A stretch of 64,000 bases of DNA from Symsagittifera roscoffensis (taxonomy: Eukaryota > Xenacoelomorpha > Acoela > Convolutidae), in NCBI RefSeq assembly GCF_963678635.1, contig NC_087064.1:23550539-23614538 (forward strand), in the 5' to 3' direction. Shown in pieces: positions 1-12,149 of the stretch (position 1 is the stretch's first letter; each line of letters starts with the position of its first letter). A model generated the notes under the pieces. The model did not search any database. It saw nothing but the letters and a program-made list of their open reading frames with translations, and was not told where the DNA came from. The position numbers and the translations under genes are program-made.

Positions 1-478
1 TTTCAACAAATCTGGCAATAGCAATCGAAAACGTGTAAGTTATGATTTAAAAGCTTGTTGCAATCGTGCAAGGTTTGACCCAACCTCCGACTCGAAATTA
101 AAGCGTAGTAAAATGACAGTTTCAAGGTTTTTTGACTACAAATTGGTTTGACATTTCTGGTAAGTCAAAAACCAACAACTACTTGCTTATGAAAAAAATC
201 AAATGTGAAAATTCTCAATTCGAAGAAAACCCAAGATTAAAAATTTTCACATTGTTTAAAAATAAAACAGTATTTTGAATGAAAATTTTTTTTTCTCGAA
301 AAAATCACTAAGAATATGGAACAACTTTCAGCGAAAAATATCCTCAGTTGATGTACTGACTTGAAGAAAAAATTTAGATTCAGGAATTACCATGTATCTT
401 TAATTATGCAAGACTACACTGACAACCAATGGTAATCTATTATGGAAAGAGTTCAATATTATTGGAGTTTTTCGGTGA
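1..478 (+). mobile_element. LINE 3' region, partial copy of a dispersed repeat
   Basis: This block is nearly the same as 7428-7903, differing by scattered substitutions and small indels. At the second site it directly follows a non-LTR retrotransposon RT fragment on the + strand, so the block is best read as the 3' part of the same LINE family. No intact ORF remains. It is cut by the window edge, so its 5' extent is unknown. Confidence 0.5.
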
Positions 479-1440
479 TTAACTTGTTAATTCTATAGTA
501 ATGCTATGTATAATTATGTGTTAGAAGAAAATGTGTTATGTAAAAGTAAAATGTGATGTTGGCGTAGAATTGCTTTTTAAATTTTATTTCAATTTGCTAA
601 AAAAGTGATTTTTTAACCAAATTCTAATGGTGTTTGACATATTGAAAGATAACAGCTTTTAAAGAGGAGATATTTTCGAAAAAATATATCTAAATTTCAA
701 ATGTTTTTGCTACTATGTGCTTCTTCAGGTTTTACACAAAAAAATTTTTTAATGACGATAAAAAATCAATTTACAAAAAATATATACAATAATTCACATA
801 CATTTTGTTTCTAAACCATCATATTAAAAAATTAGCCTATAACAGTTCTTAAATAACTCTTTAAATTAAAATGTTTTTGTGTTCTTAAATTATTTAATTA
901 TTTGAACAATTTTCAATAATTTTATCTGGAAGTTTCTGAGACAAAAATTTTATTTACACATGTACGTTTTGAATAAAAAATCAAGTATGTTTCGGGACTA
1001 AAGTTTCAGTTTCAACTCCCTGCTCCTTGACTCATCGCGCGTGTTCAAGCCCGGTTTCTCTTTCCTGATATGTTTTGCCTCTAGTGTTAACAGTTTTGTT
1101 TGGTTGTTTGACCTATTTATAATTCCATTTCCCAACTAAGATCTGCGCTATTTCTCTCAAGACTGTATTGCTGAAGGTGGAGGCCTGCCAGTGAGTCTGC
1201 TTTTTTATGTTCTTCAATTTTTGTGGTCGATTGACAATCAGTTTGTCAGACATAGGCTGAAGTGCATCTACTACATGACATTTTATAAAGCACTCTTCAC
1301 TTGAGTTCATTAGAAAATGCTGATTTCAGTGATGGTAAGCAAGATTCTTGTTTTCTTGTGGTGAAAACCACTTTAAAATTGGTTAAATTTTGTAACGTGC
1401 CTGCAAAATTTTAGCTTTGGTCACTTCTATACTGCACAAT
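479..1440. other. AT-rich intergenic stretch, no gene seen
   Basis: The sequence is AT-rich with many A and T runs. The only ORF is a 65-codon frame on the - strand that matches nothing I recognise. I see no RNA gene or repeat structure here. Confidence 0.5.
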
Positions 1441-1479
1441 CAGCATTGGAGGCTTCGCATCCTTTGTTGATCGAGAAGC

Positions 1480-4380
1480 TACTATCCAGGAGCTTACCCT
1501 TACCCTAGATGATTTTGCACAGGACGTCTGCCGCCACCTTTGCGGAGCAATTTTCAGGTTACTGATTTGTCAGTCATTGCGCCCTTCTAGTTTCCATAGC
1601 CTGATCTATTTGCTCCCATTTAGATGTACTCCTAAAATCTCTGTGTACATGGCCTTGGATATCATTACGCTGGTACTGAGTTGGGGCGCAGGTTCCATAG
1701 TTCAGTATAAGCCCAGCATCTGTTGGTTTTTTGATATCATGAGCAGGTTACGCCCCTATCCTGCGATACATTTATGTTCAAAACCAGGATACATTTATGT
1801 TCAAATTTATGTTCAAAGCTTTGGTGAATGAGTTGACGAACTCCTCTCACTATTCAGGGCTTACCCTTACCCTCGATGATTTTGCACAGGGCGTCTGCCG
1901 CCACTTTTGTGGTCCAATTTTCAGGGTACTGATTTGCCAGTCTTTGCGCCCTATTAGATCCATAGCCTGATCTAATTGCTCCCAGTTAGATGTACCAATA
2001 AAAAATTCTGTGTACATGGCCTTGGATATCCATACGCTTATACTGAGTTGGGGCGCAGGTTCCATAGTTCAGTATAAGCCCAGCATCTGTTGGTTTTTTG
2101 ATATCATGTGCAGGTTACGCCCCTATCCTGCGATACATTTATGTTTAAATCCAGGATACATTTATGTTCAAATTTATGTTCAAAACTTTGGTGAATGAGT
2201 TGACGAACTCCTCTCACTATTCAGGGCTTACCCTTACCCTCGATGATTTTGCACAGGGCGTCTGCCGCCAATTTTGCGGACCAATTTTCAGGGTACTGAT
2301 TTGCCAGTCTTTGCACCCTATTAGTTTCCATAGCCTGATCCAATTGCTCCCAGTTAGATGTACCAATAAAAAAATTCTGTGTACATGGCCTTGGATAACC
2401 ATACGCTTACACTGAGTTGGGGCGCAGATTCCATAGTTCAGTATAAGCCCAGCATCTGTTGGTTTTTTGATATCATGTGCAGGTTACGCCCCTATCCTGC
2501 GATACATTTATGTTCAAATCCAGGATACATTTATGTTCAAATTTATGTTCAAAACTTTGGTGAATGAGTTGACGAACTCCTCTCACTATTCAGGGCTTAC
2601 CCTTACCCTCGATGATTTTGCACAGGGCGTCTGCCGCCAATTTTGCGGACCAATTTTCAGGGTACTGATTTGCCAGTCTTTGCACCCTATTAGTTTCCAT
2701 AGCCTGATCTAATTGCTCCCAGTTAGATGTACCAATAAAAAAATTCTGTGTACATGGCCTTGGATAACCATACGCTTACACTGAGTTGGGGCGCAGATTC
2801 TATAGTTCAGTATAAGCCCAGCATCTGTTGGTTTTTTGATATCATGTGCAGGTTACGCCCCTATCCTGCGATACATTTATGTTCAAATCCAGGATACATT
2901 TATGTTCAAATTTATGTTCAAAACATTGGTGAATGAGTTGACGAACTCCTCTCACTATTCAGGGCTTACCCTTACCCTCGATGATTTTGCACAGGGCGTC
3001 TGCCACCAATTTTGCGGACCAATTTTCAGGGTACTGATTTGCCAGTCTTTGCACCCTATTAGTTTCCATAGCCTGATCTAATTGCTCCCAGTTAGATGTA
3101 CCAATAAAAAAATTCTGTGTACATGGCCTTGGATAACAATACGCTTGTACTGAGTTGGAGCGCAGGTTCTATAGTTCACTACAAGCCCAGCATCTGTTGG
3201 TTTTCGATACCACGTGCAGGTTGCGCCCCTATCCTGCGATACATTTATGTTCAAATCCAGGATACATTTATGTTCAAGTTTATATTCAAAACTTTGGTGA
3301 TTGAGTTGACGACCTCCTCTCACTATTCAGGGCTTACTCTTATCCTCGTTGATTTTGCACAGGGCGTCTGCCGCCACCTTTGCGGAGCAATTTTCAGGGT
3401 ACTGATTTGCCAGTCTTTGCGCCCTATTAGTTTCCATAGCCTGATCTAATTGCTCCCATTTAGATGTACTCCTAAAATCTCTGTGTACATGGCCTTGGAT
3501 ATCAATACGCTGGTACTGAGTTGGGGCGCAGGTTCCATAAATCAGTATAAGCCCAGCATCTGTTGGTTTTTTGATATCATGTGCAGGTTACGCCCCTATC
3601 CTGCGATACATTTATGTTCAAATCCAGGATACATTTATGTTCAAATTTATGTTCAAAACTTTGGTGAATGAGTTGACGAACTCCTCTCACTATTCAGGGC
3701 TTACTCTTACCCTCGATGATTTTGCACAGGGCGTCTGCCGCCACTTTTGCGGACCAATTTTCAGGGTACTGATTTGCCAGTCTTCGCACCCTATTAGTTT
3801 CCATAGCCTGATCTAATTGCTCCCAGTTAGATGTACCAATAAAAAAATTCTGTGTACATGGCCTTGGATATCAATACGCTGGTACTGAGTTGGGGCGCAG
3901 GTTCCATAGTTCAGTATAAGCCCAGCATCTGTTGGTTTTTTGATATCATGTGCAGGTTACGCCCCTATCCTGCGATACATTTATGTTTAAATCCAGGATA
4001 CATTTATGTTCAAATTTATGTTCAAAAATTTGGTGAATGAGTTGACGAACTCCTCTCACTATTCAGGGCTTACTCTTACCCTCGATGATTTTGCACAGGG
4101 CGTCTGCCGCCACTTTTGCGGACCAATTTTCAGGGTACTGATTTGCCAGTCTTTGCACCCTATTAGTTTCCATAGCCTGATCTAATTGGTCCCAGTTAGA
4201 TGTACCAATAAAAAAATTATGTGTACATTGCCTTGGATAACAATACGCTTATACTGAGTTGGAGCACAGGTTCTATAGTTCAGTACAAGCCCAGCATCTG
4301 TTGGTTTTCGAGACCATGTGCAGGTTACGCCCCTATCCTGCAATACATTTATGTTCAAATCCAGGAATGGCAAATTCCCC
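1480..4380 (-). repeat. Tandem satellite of about 369-bp units derived from a Penelope-like RT
   Basis: About eight head-to-tail units are seen. The landmark TTTTGCACAGGGCGTCTGCC recurs about every 369-371 bp (near 1880, 2250, 2619, 2988, 3356, 3727 and 4097, with a divergent first unit near 1510). Read on the - strand, each unit encodes the thumb end of a PLE reverse transcriptase, with motifs such as RKPTDAGL, NYRTCAPTQYKR, TSNWEQLDQAM and LANQYPENW. A variable A-run near GTACCAATAAAA shifts frame between units, so no unit codes throughout. The array merges at its right end into a longer PLE fragment, which suggests local amplification of that fragment. The 369 bp is a multiple of three, but the internal breaks argue against a translated tandem protein. 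Confidence 0.8.
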
Positions 4381-4995
4381 TCTAAATTAGTTTCCTCTAG
4401 AGTGAACTGCAGATTTTCATGAAGAGAAATGACGGCAACGAGAACACACATCGGCTCAATCTGACTGTTTTAACAATGTCATCCACATACCTGAGGAACA
4501 ATTTTAAATGTGAAGTATCCTTCTCCATGTTCTTAGCGCGGCAGCAGCTTTCACAGTACCAGACTATCTCAGTTATTGATGCGTACACATCATCGGATAT
4601 TTTTCCGCATTTTAGATGATACACGTTTCGACAACTCCCGCATTCAACCTCTTTTGATCTAAATGTTACTTACCTGCGGAAACATGGGCACAAACCATTT
4701 TCGTCTTTCATTGGATTTATCTCCGTTCCCACCCGTATTTCTTGTCTTAGAGCAAACTCGTAAGCTTTCAGCCATAGGTTTGTCAAAATTACAGCGAGGG
4801 AAACACTCATTGCTAGACCATCAACTTGGATTGCACATACCATGAATCATAATACTTCAAAAATACTTTGCTGACCGCCAAATTCAAAAGCCTTTTCATG
4901 GTTGCTCTTTGAATTTCAGGAGGACACACTTGGCTGTACAGCTTCTTTAAGGCAATTTCAATTACTTACTTCAGGGGAACATTAGTGTTTAAAGT
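4381..4995 (-). mobile_element. Penelope-like element RT fragment (PHD-like insert and YVDD region)
   Basis: The - strand carries RT palm motif C (LFLRYVDDIVKTV) near 4450-4520, followed downstream by NLPFLDLNINV and the KPTDAGL block, an order typical of PLE reverse transcriptases. Just before YVDD is a Cys/His segment, ECGSCRNVYHLKCG followed by VWYCESCC, that resembles the second half of a PHD-type zinc finger. Further upstream on the - strand (to about 4995) is motif B-like sequence also seen at 54.1-54.4 kb. Small indels and stops break the frame, so this is a dead fragment. On the - strand a consensus splice donor (CAG/GTAAGTAAC near 4667-4676) may be a PLE intron boundary; some PLE families are known to keep introns. 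Confidence 0.75.
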
Positions 4996-5023
4996 ACCCT
5001 CTATACCCTCTAGACTTCACTTT

Positions 5024-5158
5024 CCAACCACTAAACTGAAAATTTCAAAGTTTTCTATAATCACCGAGTTTCTTGATTTTTTTAAATTTCAGGGCCAGTA
5101 ACAACTAAAACTCCAGAGAGGACTAGATATTGTATATTATTTTCAGTTTAGTGGTTGG
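5024..5158. repeat. Perfect 20-bp inverted repeat with a 95-bp loop
   Basis: CCAACCACTAAACTGAAAAT at 5024-5043 is the exact reverse complement of 5139-5158. It lies where the PLE fragment ends and the third giant-element remnant begins. Confidence 0.8.
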
Positions 5159-6410
5159 CAGGACTGTCCTGCGTTCTAACACCTTTTAAACGTAGGAGAA
5201 AAAGTTTTAATTTGAGAAAATGACATTGGATGTCAGAAAAGACAGTTTATTTTAGGTAGCCTTTTCAGAGTGCAGATTGATTTGAACAAAATGTTGGGAG
5301 CTCGTAGCGATGTACTTTGATTCCACTTGTAGCACGTTGTTATTCAATATGATGGGGATAAAATGTTCTGGTGTACTTATTATAAACTCTGTTCGACGTC
5401 ACTGTACTATTATGACGTATGACTCAATGTTCAATGACGACATTGACCGGGTTGTCCGGCGAGTGTGCGCCATTTTACCAGAATGTCATCGACTTGGTTA
5501 CAATGATGTGGATTTTAGTTGGAAAAGAGTGACCGTACCATACGTCAAACACGATGATTAACCACGTTAGATGTAGCTGAAAAAAAATGATTTGGTAAGG
5601 GTTACTTTGAACTGAAGTAAGTGTTTCTTAAAATTCGAATCAAATAAAAACACGTGACGGCTCTAAAATTTTGCAAAAGCTGAAAACGGCAAAAATCAAG
5701 AGTTGATTTTCGTTGTTAAACAGAAGACGATGCTGTCACGTAGAAGGCGAAAGATAGTAACGTGAAGAACGAACAGAGAAAACCCTTCCGAACTGTAACG
5801 ATTGTGCAGCTACAATCGTTACGGGACATATCCCGCGGATCAGAAAAGCTATAGGGAGAAATTGCAACTCTTCCCGGTAGCGAAGAAGGATCTTCTTCAG
5901 CCAAGTGGAGGATCTGGAAGGGTCTCTTACTTGAACTAGAGAACTTACTTATATATATATATATATATATATATATTTTTACAATTCTTAGCTTCCTGGG
6001 ATGGCCTGAATTGAAATTTTTGACCTCTATTTCTGTTTTCAGATAATCAGAAGCTAGATATTGAGAGAAAGTGTTGATCCGTCTCCGATGTATGCGGTAC
6101 TTTTAACCACTGTACAAAAACAATAAAAAAATAGTAACTTAAAGGTAAGAATGTACCAGCCCTGTTTCTCGGAGTGACCTCGTGGTCTGGGGATACTGAG
6201 GCTCAGCCATGAGTTCAAAATTTTCCCAGTCCTTGAGTTATTTTGCGCAGCTCGGCTGATAAATTTTGAGCGGTAACAATTTTTTCGACCGGATCTCACG
6301 AGAACTACACTGAATTGTCGGTGGTAGAAACGGTTAAGCGGTTATAGAGCTGGAGTTGGACGTTGGCCAATCGTTAAGGGTTTGGTTAGACTCTCCGTCG
6401 GTATCTACAT
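5150..6410 (+). mobile_element. Third giant LTR element: 3' remnant (3' UTR plus LTR)
   Basis: This block is a diverged match to 29,880-31,100, the 3' UTR and 3' LTR of copy 1. Shared landmarks are GGCAGGACTGTCCTGC, CATTGACCGG followed by TTGTCCGGCGAGTGTG, the GGTTGATCC block and ACCTCGTGGTCTGGGGATAC. By that alignment the LTR starts near 5464 (TGTGCGCC) and ends near 6410. No coding part of the element precedes it, so it is 5'-truncated. It holds a TA microsatellite. Confidence 0.65.
5950..5976. repeat. (TA)n microsatellite
   Basis: An uninterrupted TA dinucleotide run of about 27 bp lies inside the LTR remnant. Confidence 0.9.
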
Positions 6411-6914
6411 CTATGCAAAATTGAATTAAGATTTGAACTCAATTTGCGTAATTGAGTTATACCAAGTAAACGCATGTTATATGACAAAAACAAATACTCA
6501 GAAATGAAATTGAAACAAAAAAAAAACAAATCTTTTGATGATAAAGTCGGATCGTTTCTAAACTTCTGTGTAGATGTGCAAAATTGTTAACTCTAATTTT
6601 TTGACAGCTATCAAACTATGATGCGAGAAACTGAAAAAAACAGCAAGTAGAATTTCTCTTCTAAAAAATACTATCAGACAATCAATTAAAATTTACATAA
6701 AAATGGTAAATTTACTAAAGTACAAATTTTCAACGCTAGGCTGTTTCGTTGGGAACAAACAAAGTTCCACACTCTTTTGTAGAGAATGACACACTTCTTT
6801 CAGAAAAATTGAATGAGATTCCGCCTCATCACAAAGATTTTCTGAAAGCGCGATTGCAATTTAAACTTTTTCCTAAGCAAATGAGAGTAAAAAAAACTAG
6901 AATATAAGTCAAAT
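6411..6914. other. AT-rich stretch, no gene seen
   Basis: No ORF, RNA gene or clear repeat was found between the LTR remnant and the LINE fragment. Confidence 0.5.
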
Positions 6915-7903
6915 CTAATTGGATCTGACTAAATCAGGGGTTCCACAGAGTACTGTACTTGAACCCCTAATTTCCAATCTGTTTATAAATGATTTTAACA
7001 AAAGATTGTCCAATTTTCTTAAAGTTGTGCAATACGCCGACATCACGCTTAAATAAACATAGCGTAAGTTTTGCACTTCAATAACTGGGGAAAATCGCAA
7101 AATCATATCGGATTATTTCAAATCTCACTCTCTTAAACTCACTGCAAACACGACTGGATTCAATGTGTTCAGACAAATTGAAGAAAAAGAGTCAATTACG
7201 ATAGACGACGGTTCAATCGAGTTCAAACTTATGTTGAGTATTTTGAAATTGTTTTAGACCAATTTGTAGCCTTCCAAGAAGAAATCAAATTAACGTAGAG
7301 AAAAAACTGCATGCAGGGAAAATAGTCCAATCAATCAAAACACCATACACAATTGAAACAAAATTACTCCTTGTGAATGTGCTTGTTAAACTTAATCTAC
7401 ACTATCAAGTCATTCTTTCAAACGGAATTTCAACAAATCTGGCAATAGCAACCGAAAACGTGTAAGTTATGATTTAAAAGCTTGTTGTAATCGTGCGAGG
7501 TTTGACCCAACCTCCGACTCGAAATTAAAGCGTAGTAAAATGACAGTTTCAAGGTTTTTTGACTACAAATTGGTTTGACACTTCTGGTAAGTCAAAAACC
7601 AACAACTACTTGCTTATGAAAAAAATCAAATATGAAAATCCTCAATTCGAAGAAAACCTAAGATTAAAAAATTTCACTTTGTTTAAAGATAAAACAGTAT
7701 TTTGCATGAAAATTTTTTTCTCGAAAAAATCACTAAGAATATAGAACAACTTTCAGCGAAAAATATCCTCAGTTGATGTACTGACTTGAAGAAAAAATTT
7801 AGATTTAGGAATTACTATGTATCTTTAATTATGGAAGACTACACTGACAACCAATGGTAAACTATTATGGAAAGAGTTCAATATTATTGGAATTTTTCTG
7901 TGA
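6915..7903 (+). mobile_element. Non-LTR retrotransposon (LINE) RT and C-terminal fragment
   Basis: On the + strand near 6940-7050 the translation contains GVPQSTVLEPLISNLFINDF followed by VVQYADITLK. These match the GVPQGSVLGPLLF and YADD motifs of non-LTR reverse transcriptases, with the YADD aspartate pair degraded. Near 7320-7470 there is a segment resembling the post-RT region (KTPYTIETKLLLVNVLVK, then LSNGISTNLAIATENV). Several stops and shifts break the frame. The end, 7428-7903, repeats bases 1-478 and is cut off by the assembly gap. Confidence 0.65.
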
Positions 7904-8103
7904 NNNNNNNNNNNNNNNNNNNNNNNNNNNNNNNNNNNNNNNNNNNNNNNNNNNNNNNNNNNNNNNNNNNNNNNNNNNNNNNNNNNNNNNNNNNNNNNNN
8001 NNNNNNNNNNNNNNNNNNNNNNNNNNNNNNNNNNNNNNNNNNNNNNNNNNNNNNNNNNNNNNNNNNNNNNNNNNNNNNNNNNNNNNNNNNNNNNNNNNNN
8101 NNN
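7904..8103. other. Assembly gap (200 N)
   Basis: Exactly 200 N, a round number usual for gaps of unknown length. The 5' LTR of copy 1 should lie at or near here but is not seen. Apparent reading frames across the gap are artefacts. Confidence 0.97.
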
Positions 8104-10523
8104 CCCAATCCGGAAGGGTCAGCTGATTTGCGCTCAATTCGGAGGGGTCTTGTGAGAAGACTGATCCGGCAAGCAGTACAAGGAGCAACAAGAAGGGGCT
8201 CAACGACAACAACAATCGACTGTTGGGTATCGTTAACAAGTTTTGTAACCCTTTTGGTACAAAAATTAAGATAGTAATCTGTGGGGGGCTCGACAGTGCT
8301 GCACTGTAGTGACCCTTCACCGAACTGCGAATATCCGAGTTAAGCACCTTAATTCGGATATTAAACAAACCCGGAAGGATATAGTATTACTATTATTATT
8401 ACTTATAGAGCCTATATTAATAGTCTTATATCGTTTTTCAGTGAAAAACAACGAAAACAGACCGGTTTTTAGGGTCAAAATAGCGATATTTTGATCCCCC
8501 CACAAGTCGCGATTTTTGAGATATCGATAATTTTTGAAACGGAAAAAGCGCTAAAGTAGTGTGTTACATCGTAATTGCACTACCATAATAGATAGAACCG
8601 GTTGAGTTTAGTTCGGAAGTGGTTGGAACTATTTTGGTACCGAGAACCGAAATTTGGTGATTTTTGAGAAAACTAAACACTATAAATTTAGAAAATTTTT
8701 GAAATTTTTGAGTTACAACAGTAAAAATAGTTGTTCGGACAACGTCCACTAGTGAATCTACAAGTTTTAAAACCCGCTACCCGAAAGCCTTCCGGGTTGC
8801 AGAGAAATCGAACTTAACGTGTTTGATTTGGTGGATTCGTCAATCCGGAGGGGTACAGGTAGCATAGTTTTTCGCAAAATTTTTCAGCAAAAGCGTTTTA
8901 GATCGGGTCTTTTGCATTGAACTAGAAGAGTATAGGCCTTCTGAGTTCGGATCAATAATTTTTAGGTCGAAAGGACCTGATTTGCGGAAAAAGTTAGGTG
9001 GAACCTATAAGAGAGAAAAATTTTGAGTTTAGGAAAAAGACGTTTTGGTTAATAACTTTGGAAATACTGGGCATATCGAGTTGATCTTGGTACCAATAGA
9101 TCAGAAATTAGCTGAGCTTACTGATAGGGACAAAAGTTTTTCGGAAAAGTAAGCGTGAAAATTTTTGAGATTGTTTTTAGCAAATTCCTCAATTTGGAAG
9201 GGTACACCCTTCACGTTTTAAAAATTTTTTTTTAGAAAAGCCCTTATACCCCTAACAAAAGGTAATAGCGGTTGAATAAAGTAACTTTAGGCTGTTCTAG
9301 ATGAAAAGGGAAGGCTAAAGGCCAGCAAAAGCTTAAACGAGCCGAAGTTAGGCGAGCGATAAGACCCTTCACCGTTAGTGTGAATTGTCAAATAAGAGGC
9401 TTAACTTCAATCCGGAAGGGCCTAGGAAAGTAGTGCATACCCTTCCTAGTTATTTGAAAGAGCAAAATTGCATCGGAGAACGTATCCGGAGGGGTATAGG
9501 TTGAAGGAAGGAAATCTCCGAAAAGCTACTTTTCCCAATCCGGAAGGGTCAAAATTTTTTTTTTTTTTTTTTCAAGTTAAGAGGGTTCCGAATCCGGAGG
9601 GGTCTTATAGTTGCTAATTCGGAGGGGTCAAAATCCGGAGGGGTCTTATATTAACTAACTCAGAGGGGTCCCAATCCGGAGGGGTCTAGATTCTGCCAGT
9701 CCGGAAGGGTCCTACTTGTGCCAATCCGGAGGGGTATTATTTTATTAAAGAACTTAGGTAGACGAAAGAAAGACTAAAAAGTGAGAGGTATTAGGTTATT
9801 AGCACACAGGCTAGCTATCAGTGACTGCACTGGTAACTTGCCTTTCAATAAGACCAGACCAAAACAAAACAGATCCGACCTCGGATATTCGCGACACTAA
9901 GTCTACATTAAAAAGAGCGTGACTCATTGGTGTGGATTGAAACATAATACGTTTTTTGGGAAAAGTGACTGCCCTGAGGATTTTAGTAGGTCTAGCTCGG
10001 GCAGTCCGAAGGCAGATAGGTAACACAGTACTAGGTGGGTGCAATAGCCGCCCACTTGAGAAAATTACTGCCTTCAAAGTTTTGTCTGTTTGGTGCAACA
10101 CTGAGCAGGGAAAGCTTTTTCTTTAAAAGACAGGTTCGACTATTGTACTGCGACCGACTAAGAGTACATCACACATACGTTTTTTTTTCATAGAGGTATT
10201 CATAGTTTGACACTAAATATATATATTTTGTTTTTTTTTATTTTAAATCAACATAAACTGTGCTTGATTGGGTAGTGAGTACACTATCTTTTAAATTGAC
10301 TGATAACATCATATTGTGCTAGTTTTCAAATCTTACCACCGATAATCGGTTAGTGTGAATAAATTTTATACAAACTGTACTCTGATAACATACAGGGATT
10401 CGTGGTCACTATTTAATAGAATCTTGTGAAAATTATTGTGTTGTGTCATTATTATTGTTAATAAAACTATAAGGTATCTAGCAATCGGGTTAAGTATAGG
10501 CATTAATAAGTGACAAATAGAGA
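8104..10523 (+). promoter_or_regulatory. Copy 1 5' leader with dispersed CCGGAGGGGT motifs
   Basis: No gene is seen in this 2.4-kb untranslated leader. The motif AATCCGGAGGGGTC and close variants occur at least a dozen times: near 8107, 8138, 8849, 9192, 9410, 9488, 9537, 9590, 9617, 9631, 9658, 9672, 9697 and 9721. They are all on the sense strand and densest at 9530-9740. The segment around 8785-8862 also resembles part of the 3' LTR (30,575-30,655). A T-run lies at about 9550-9572. Plausible roles are packaging, dimerisation or protein binding, but this is inference. TGGGGGGCTCG near 8282 could be a primer-binding site, but without a 5' LTR I cannot place it. Confidence 0.5.
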
Positions 10524-12149
10524 ATGAGTCTAGACAAGTCAAGGATACCAAAACGAGGTAATAGCTCTAGGAAATTCATACCTGAAAAGCAAAGAAAAAC
10601 GATGACCGATCCTTTTGTGGATTGGATCAAGCGATCCCGGTCCGATAAAGGGGAGACGGTTTCAGGCAGAATGGTTGAAACGAGAAGTCAGAAGACCTCA
10701 GAAGAGCGAAAAGAACTGTTAGAAGTGGAGGTCAATACGGACCATACCATGAACGACAACCAGGAAGTAAATGGACTGGAAGGGAGAGGCAGAAGGCTGG
10801 CGAGTGAATCTACTCCGGTAGAACAAGGCCATGATTTTGCCACTTCCACCGGGACATTGGATCGAGAGGAGATGTCGGAACTGTCCGACATCTCAACTGA
10901 AGTAACGGCAACTAGAAGATCTCCGACAGACAACACTATGATGGCAGGCGGAACTGGGAAACAAACAACGTCATCATCATTCTCAGAAAGAATGAAGAAC
11001 ACATTCGGAAACATCTTTCCATTCAGCATGGGAGGAGGAGCAGGAAACGACGGTGAATCCCAGGAGGAAGAGGATGAAGAGGGGCAAGGGGACTTTGGAT
11101 CTCAAGTCAGCCTCAATAGTTCGATCCAGGAGAACGAGGCATACGTCGGAAGAGAGACTGGAACCATGGACAAAGTTGGTGTAGTGACAACGATAAGCAA
11201 AGAGGCAAATATACCGGGCCAGTCAAAAGACTTCGCGATTATGACAAGTTCAGAGGCACAGACTGGAGAGAGTAGAACCAGAGGGCTAGGCAACGCGTTA
11301 GCGGATCCTGAAATAGATAATGTGAAGACGTCGAGACAGAGAGTCAAGGCCCGGATCTCGACCAGCACGAAGCTACCTGGGACCGACAGGGTTACACCGC
11401 CACTAGTGACGCCACTCGTGGATAACGGGGCAGCACTAGAAGAAGCTTTAAACAACACAGTGGACAGTTTAGGAGAACAAAACGAGCAGATGTCAATAAG
11501 GATGAGTGAACTAGAAAGAGCAGTTCACATTGAAAGAGAAAGTCTGCGGGAAGAAATAAACCGCAATAGACAGGAAGTTGGCAGGAGCGAAAAACGCTTG
11601 AAAGAAAGAACGGACGAGCATATGGCGAAGAACTTGTCGCGAATGACCAGAGAGGCGGAACAGCGAGAGTTACGCTTAAGAGACGACATGGAGAGGTTAA
11701 GAATTCAGCAAGAGCAGTCTCTTGGGACTCTTGACACAAAGATAGGCGCCATGATGGAGCGGCGAACTCAGGCTATCATGGATAGGTTGGACGGGCTACT
11801 AAGCAGCAAGAGTGGACCAAAAGAAGGAGAACCGAACTCGGCAGTTCATCAGGCTATGCCACAAGGGGTAATGGAGCATGGGGCCCGAACAGTAGAGCAA
11901 GTTCAACGGGGAACAGACAGACCTCTAACGAACGACCAACGCAAGGCACACATGCGACTGGGAGAATTGATTCCGGCAACAGGGGGCATGCAAGCCCGAG
12001 GAGGAGTCATGTGGGCCAAGCGGGAAACACTCACGGTGATTCGGCTTGCAGGGATGCACCGCACACAGAGCCTTCGACGAGGTGTGAGGACACTCAAGCA
12101 GGACACTCAAGGGATGCTACGGCAATGGCCACAGCATTTGAACCCCTAA
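10524..12149 (+). pseudogene. Copy 1 gag N-terminal part (541 codons)
   Basis: This frame encodes the N-terminal part of Gag. It is acidic and low in complexity in its first half, with a long predicted coiled coil at about residues 320-425 rich in E, R and L. It matches the N-terminal organisation of copy 2 Gag in position and composition, although the residues differ. Around 12,000 the reading frame shifts, and the capsid part continues in the frame opening at 12,011. In copy 2 the same region is one continuous frame, so the shift here is decay or an assembly error rather than a normal gag boundary. The start is the first ATG of the frame. Confidence 0.75.

Noticed and set aside
1480-4380. 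Family of small tandem genes encoding 62-110 residue proteins on the + strand
   Set aside because: The frames repeat because the DNA repeats. The meaningful coding signal is PLE RT on the opposite strand.
7854-8368. Reading frames running through the N block on both strands
   Set aside because: They exist only because N bases translate without stops; there is no sequence evidence.
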